The notes beneath the pieces were generated by a model that searched no databases, was not told where the DNA came from, and worked only from the letters and a program-made list of their open reading frames with translations. A stretch of DNA of 7,189 bases from an uncultured Microcoleaceae cyanobacterium (GTDB lineage Bacteria > Cyanobacteriota > Cyanobacteriia > Cyanobacteriales > Microcoleaceae), in contig CALKCV010000343.1 of the NCBI GenBank assembly GCA_938083405.1, positions 1-7,189 of the forward strand. Reading direction: 5' to 3'. Shown in pieces: positions 4,882-7,189 of this stretch; the stretch's first letter is position 1, and each line of letters starts with the position of its first letter. The translations under genes and the position numbers were made by a program.

Positions 4882-7068
4882 ATGAATCCTACAAAAAGTC
4901 AATGCCCCTACTGCGGTGTAGGTTGCGGTTTAGAAGTTCAGCCTCCAGCAATACCGGGGAAAGCAACGAATAGAGATAGCAGAGGCAACCCCATCTGGCA
5001 AGTAAGGGGCGATCGCGCTCATCCTTCAAGTCTGGGAAAAGTTTGCGTCAAAGGAGCAACGGTGGCGGAGTCCTTGGACAAAAATAGACTCAAATATCCC
5101 ATGATGCGCGACTCCCTAGATGACAAATTTCGCCGAGTAACCTGGGACGAAGCATTAGATAAGATAGTCAACCGCATCCAAACAGTACGCTTTACCCAAG
5201 GCCCGGATTCCATCTGCATGTACGGTTCCGGCCAATTTCAAACGGAAGATTATTACGTTGCCCAAAAACTAATAAAAGGGGCTCTGGGAACTAATAATTT
5301 CGACGCCAACTCTCGCCTGTGCATGTCCTCTGCAGTCTCAGCCTACATCAAGAGCTTCGGTGCTGACGGCCCGCCCTGCTCTTACAACGATTTAGAAGAG
5401 ACAGATTTTGCCTTCTTAATCGGTACCAACACAGCGGAATGTCACCCAATTATTTTTAACCGCCTGCGGGTTTACCACAAGAAAAATAAGAAAGTAAAAA
5501 TGGTGGTAGTGGATCCCCGTCGCACTAAAACAGCGGAAGCGGCAGACTTGCATCTAGCCATAAAACCGGGTACGGACATCGACCTGCTAAACGGTATCGC
5601 GCACCTATTAATGCGTTGGGGTTATCTGGATACGGTATTCATGGATGAATGTACCGCAGGTTTCTCCGAGTACGCAGAAGTCATCGAGCATTATCCCCCG
5701 GAGTTGGTAGCGCGAAAGTGCGGCATCCGCCTCGACGACTTAGAAACTGTAGCGCGGTGGTGGGGAGAGTCAGGGCGAGTATTGTCTATGTGGTCCATGG
5801 GGATAAATCAGTCTAGGGAAGGAACAGGTAAAGCGCGATCGCTGATTAACCTCCATTTGATGACGGGTAATATTGGCAAACCAGGCGCCGGTCCCTTCTC
5901 CCTAACGGGGCAACCAAACGCAATGGGCGGCAGGGAAGCAGGGGGTCTGGCTCACATATTGCCGGGCTATAGGCTTGTCAGCAATCCCCAACATCGGGTC
6001 GAAGTGGAACAGTTTTGGGGATTGAAACCCGGGCAAATTTCTCCTTATCGAGGTCGCAGCGCTTGGGAGATGATAACAGGATTGGAAACGGGAGAAGTTG
6101 GTTTATTATGGATAGCTGCTACTAATCCCGCAGTGAGTATGCCAGACTTGGAGAGAACTAAGGCAGCTTTGAGGAAATCGCCTTTTACTATCTGTCAAGA
6201 CGCTTATTTTCCGACGGAAACAGCTAATTACGCTCACGTTTTATTACCGGCGGCCCAGTGGGGAGAAAAAACGGGGACGATGACAAATTCGGAACGGGTG
6301 GTAACGCTTTGCGAAGCCTTCCGCGAACCGCTAAGGCAGGCAAAACCGGATTGGGAGATTTTTGCCGAAGTGGGGCGTCGCTTGGGATTTAAGGAAATGT
6401 TTGACTTTGCGGACTCAGAGGCGGTGCGGGCGGAGTTGATAGAATTGACGCGCGATCGTCCCTGCGATATGACTGGGATTACTTACGATCGCCTCCGGGA
6501 GAAGGGACCGATACAGTGGCCTTGTCGCGATTCCAATCCCGATGTCTCGGAAGAACGATTATATACTAACTTGCAATTCCATACTGCCGACGGCAGGGCT
6601 CGCTTTGGCGCTTACCATGCCAAAGGTTTGGCGGAACTGCCAGAAAAAGATTATCCTTTTGTGTTAACTACGGGACGGTTGTACGGTCACTGGCACACCA
6701 TGACGCGGACGGGGCGTATTGATAAAATTCGGAAGCTCCACCCGGAACCGTTTATCGAAATTCACCCTCGGGATGCGGAGAAGTTGGGGGTTGAGGAGGG
6801 AAATTTGGTAATAGTGCGATCGCGTCGAGGCATGGCTCGTTTCCCGGCAAAGATTACCAAGGCTATTACTCCTGGAACTGTATTCGTGCCCATGCACTGG
6901 GGCGCGTTGTGGGCGAATTTCGCGGAAGCAAACGCTCTAACTCATCCAGAGTCTTGTCCCGAGTCTCTGCAACCGGAGTTAAAGGCTTGCGCGGTACAGT
7001 TGGTACCCTTTACGATAGAAGGTCTGGCTGAAGTTGAAGAAAGCGATCGGGTGTTGGTAAGTAATTAA
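4882..7068 (+). CDS. narB: Ferredoxin-dependent assimilatory nitrate reductase
   Basis: This cytoplasmic enzyme reduces nitrate to nitrite with electrons from reduced ferredoxin, using one [4Fe-4S] cluster and a Mo-bis-MGD cofactor. The 728-residue length is normal for cyanobacterial NarB. The cluster cysteines are C8, C11, C15 (CPYCGVGCGLEV) and C55 (GKVCVKG). K57 fits the lysine that bridges cluster and cofactor. C147 in SRLCMSSAV is the expected molybdenum ligand, as in Nap/Nas enzymes. Domains in order: Fe4S4 domain (about 4-65), molybdopterin oxidoreductase core (about 70-500), and dinucleotide-binding C-terminal domain (about 593-708, LTTGRLYGHWHTMTRTGR onward). There is no twin-arginine signal, which separates it from periplasmic NapA, and no C-terminal extra cluster or flavin domain, unlike NasA/NasC systems. 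The ATG at 4882 is the only start that keeps the N-terminal cysteines at normal distance; it has no Shine-Dalgarno. It is transcribed from its own NtcA promoter behind a terminator. Confidence 0.97.
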   Translation: MNPTKSQCPYCGVGCGLEVQPPAIPGKATNRDSRGNPIWQVRGDRAHPSSLGKVCVKGATVAESLDKNRLKYPMMRDSLDDKFRRVTWDEALDKIVNRIQTVRFTQGPDSICMYGSGQFQTEDYYVAQKLIKGALGTNNFDANSRLCMSSAVSAYIKSFGADGPPCSYNDLEETDFAFLIGTNTAECHPIIFNRLRVYHKKNKKVKMVVVDPRRTKTAEAADLHLAIKPGTDIDLLNGIAHLLMRWGYLDTVFMDECTAGFSEYAEVIEHYPPELVARKCGIRLDDLETVARWWGESGRVLSMWSMGINQSREGTGKARSLINLHLMTGNIGKPGAGPFSLTGQPNAMGGREAGGLAHILPGYRLVSNPQHRVEVEQFWGLKPGQISPYRGRSAWEMITGLETGEVGLLWIAATNPAVSMPDLERTKAALRKSPFTICQDAYFPTETANYAHVLLPAAQWGEKTGTMTNSERVVTLCEAFREPLRQAKPDWEIFAEVGRRLGFKEMFDFADSEAVRAELIELTRDRPCDMTGITYDRLREKGPIQWPCRDSNPDVSEERLYTNLQFHTADGRARFGAYHAKGLAELPEKDYPFVLTTGRLYGHWHTMTRTGRIDKIRKLHPEPFIEIHPRDAEKLGVEEGNLVIVRSRRGMARFPAKITKAITPGTVFVPMHWGALWANFAEANALTHPESCPESLQPELKACAVQLVPFTIEGLAEVEESDRVLVSN

Positions 7069-7094
7069 TAATTAATAATTAATAATTAATAATT
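7062..7094 (+). repeat. TAATTAA heptamer tandem repeat across the narB stop codon
   Basis: Four exact TAATTAA units run from 7062 to 7089, with a partial fifth to 7094. The narB stop codon (7066-7068) lies in the first unit. Beyond it, 7095-7189 holds no gene or clear terminator; a pyrimidine-rich stretch at about 7130-7158 lacks a convincing stem. Confidence 0.85.
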
Positions 7095-7189
7095 GAGGGA
7101 AATGTGTGGGCTCCTTGTTCTGCCTTGCCCAAACCCTTTTTCCTCTCTTTATTTTTTTATGGTTGTTTATTGCGACTTGATATAAGCCC

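Noticed and set aside
4882..7068. Periplasmic NapA or respiratory NarG instead of NarB
   Set aside because: No twin-arginine signal and the length is about 730 residues with a cysteine molybdenum ligand, as for cytoplasmic NarB.

Overview
The window most likely comes from a filamentous or otherwise freshwater-type cyanobacterium. It carries eight copies of the octamer GCGATCGC (HIP1, a hallmark of many cyanobacterial genomes), heptameric tandem repeats of the kind known from cyanobacteria, NtcA-type nitrogen-control promoters, and a ferredoxin-type assimilatory nitrate reductase (NarB). The species cannot be named from the sequence alone.

Layout, all genes on the + strand: (1) 1-334, an AT-rich leader with a perfect NtcA palindrome GTA-N8-TAC at 123-136. 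(2) 335-970, a membrane-anchored protein of unknown function with a Thr/Ala/Pro-rich linker and a small C-terminal domain. (3) 971-1239, an intergenic stretch with a large G/C-arm hairpin repeat, then a probable NtcA class II promoter. (4) 1240-2766, nrtP, a major-facilitator nitrate/nitrite permease. (5) 2878-4260, a CLC-family anion channel or transporter with unusual pore residues. (6) 4261-4881, a 621-base gene-free stretch holding inverted and heptameric repeats, a strong intrinsic terminator, and a textbook NtcA class II promoter. (7) 4882-7068, narB. (8) 7069-7189, a short tail starting with a TAATTAA tandem repeat that covers the narB stop codon.

How the genes fit together: NrtP imports nitrate and nitrite. 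NarB reduces nitrate to nitrite in the cytoplasm with reduced ferredoxin. Nitrite reductase (nirA) is not in the window and would be expected nearby or elsewhere. There is no nrtABCD ABC transporter here; the locus is of the nrtP-narB type, best known from marine and some freshwater cyanobacteria. The unexpected member is the CLC protein between permease and reductase. The nrtP-clc pair looks like one transcription unit ended by the terminator at 4456-4486, and narB restarts from its own NtcA promoter, so all units would respond together to nitrogen status.

The most interesting candidates are the CLC protein, possibly a nitrate, nitrite, chloride or fluoride pathway coupled to nitrate assimilation, and the uncharacterised anchored protein at the head of the locus.
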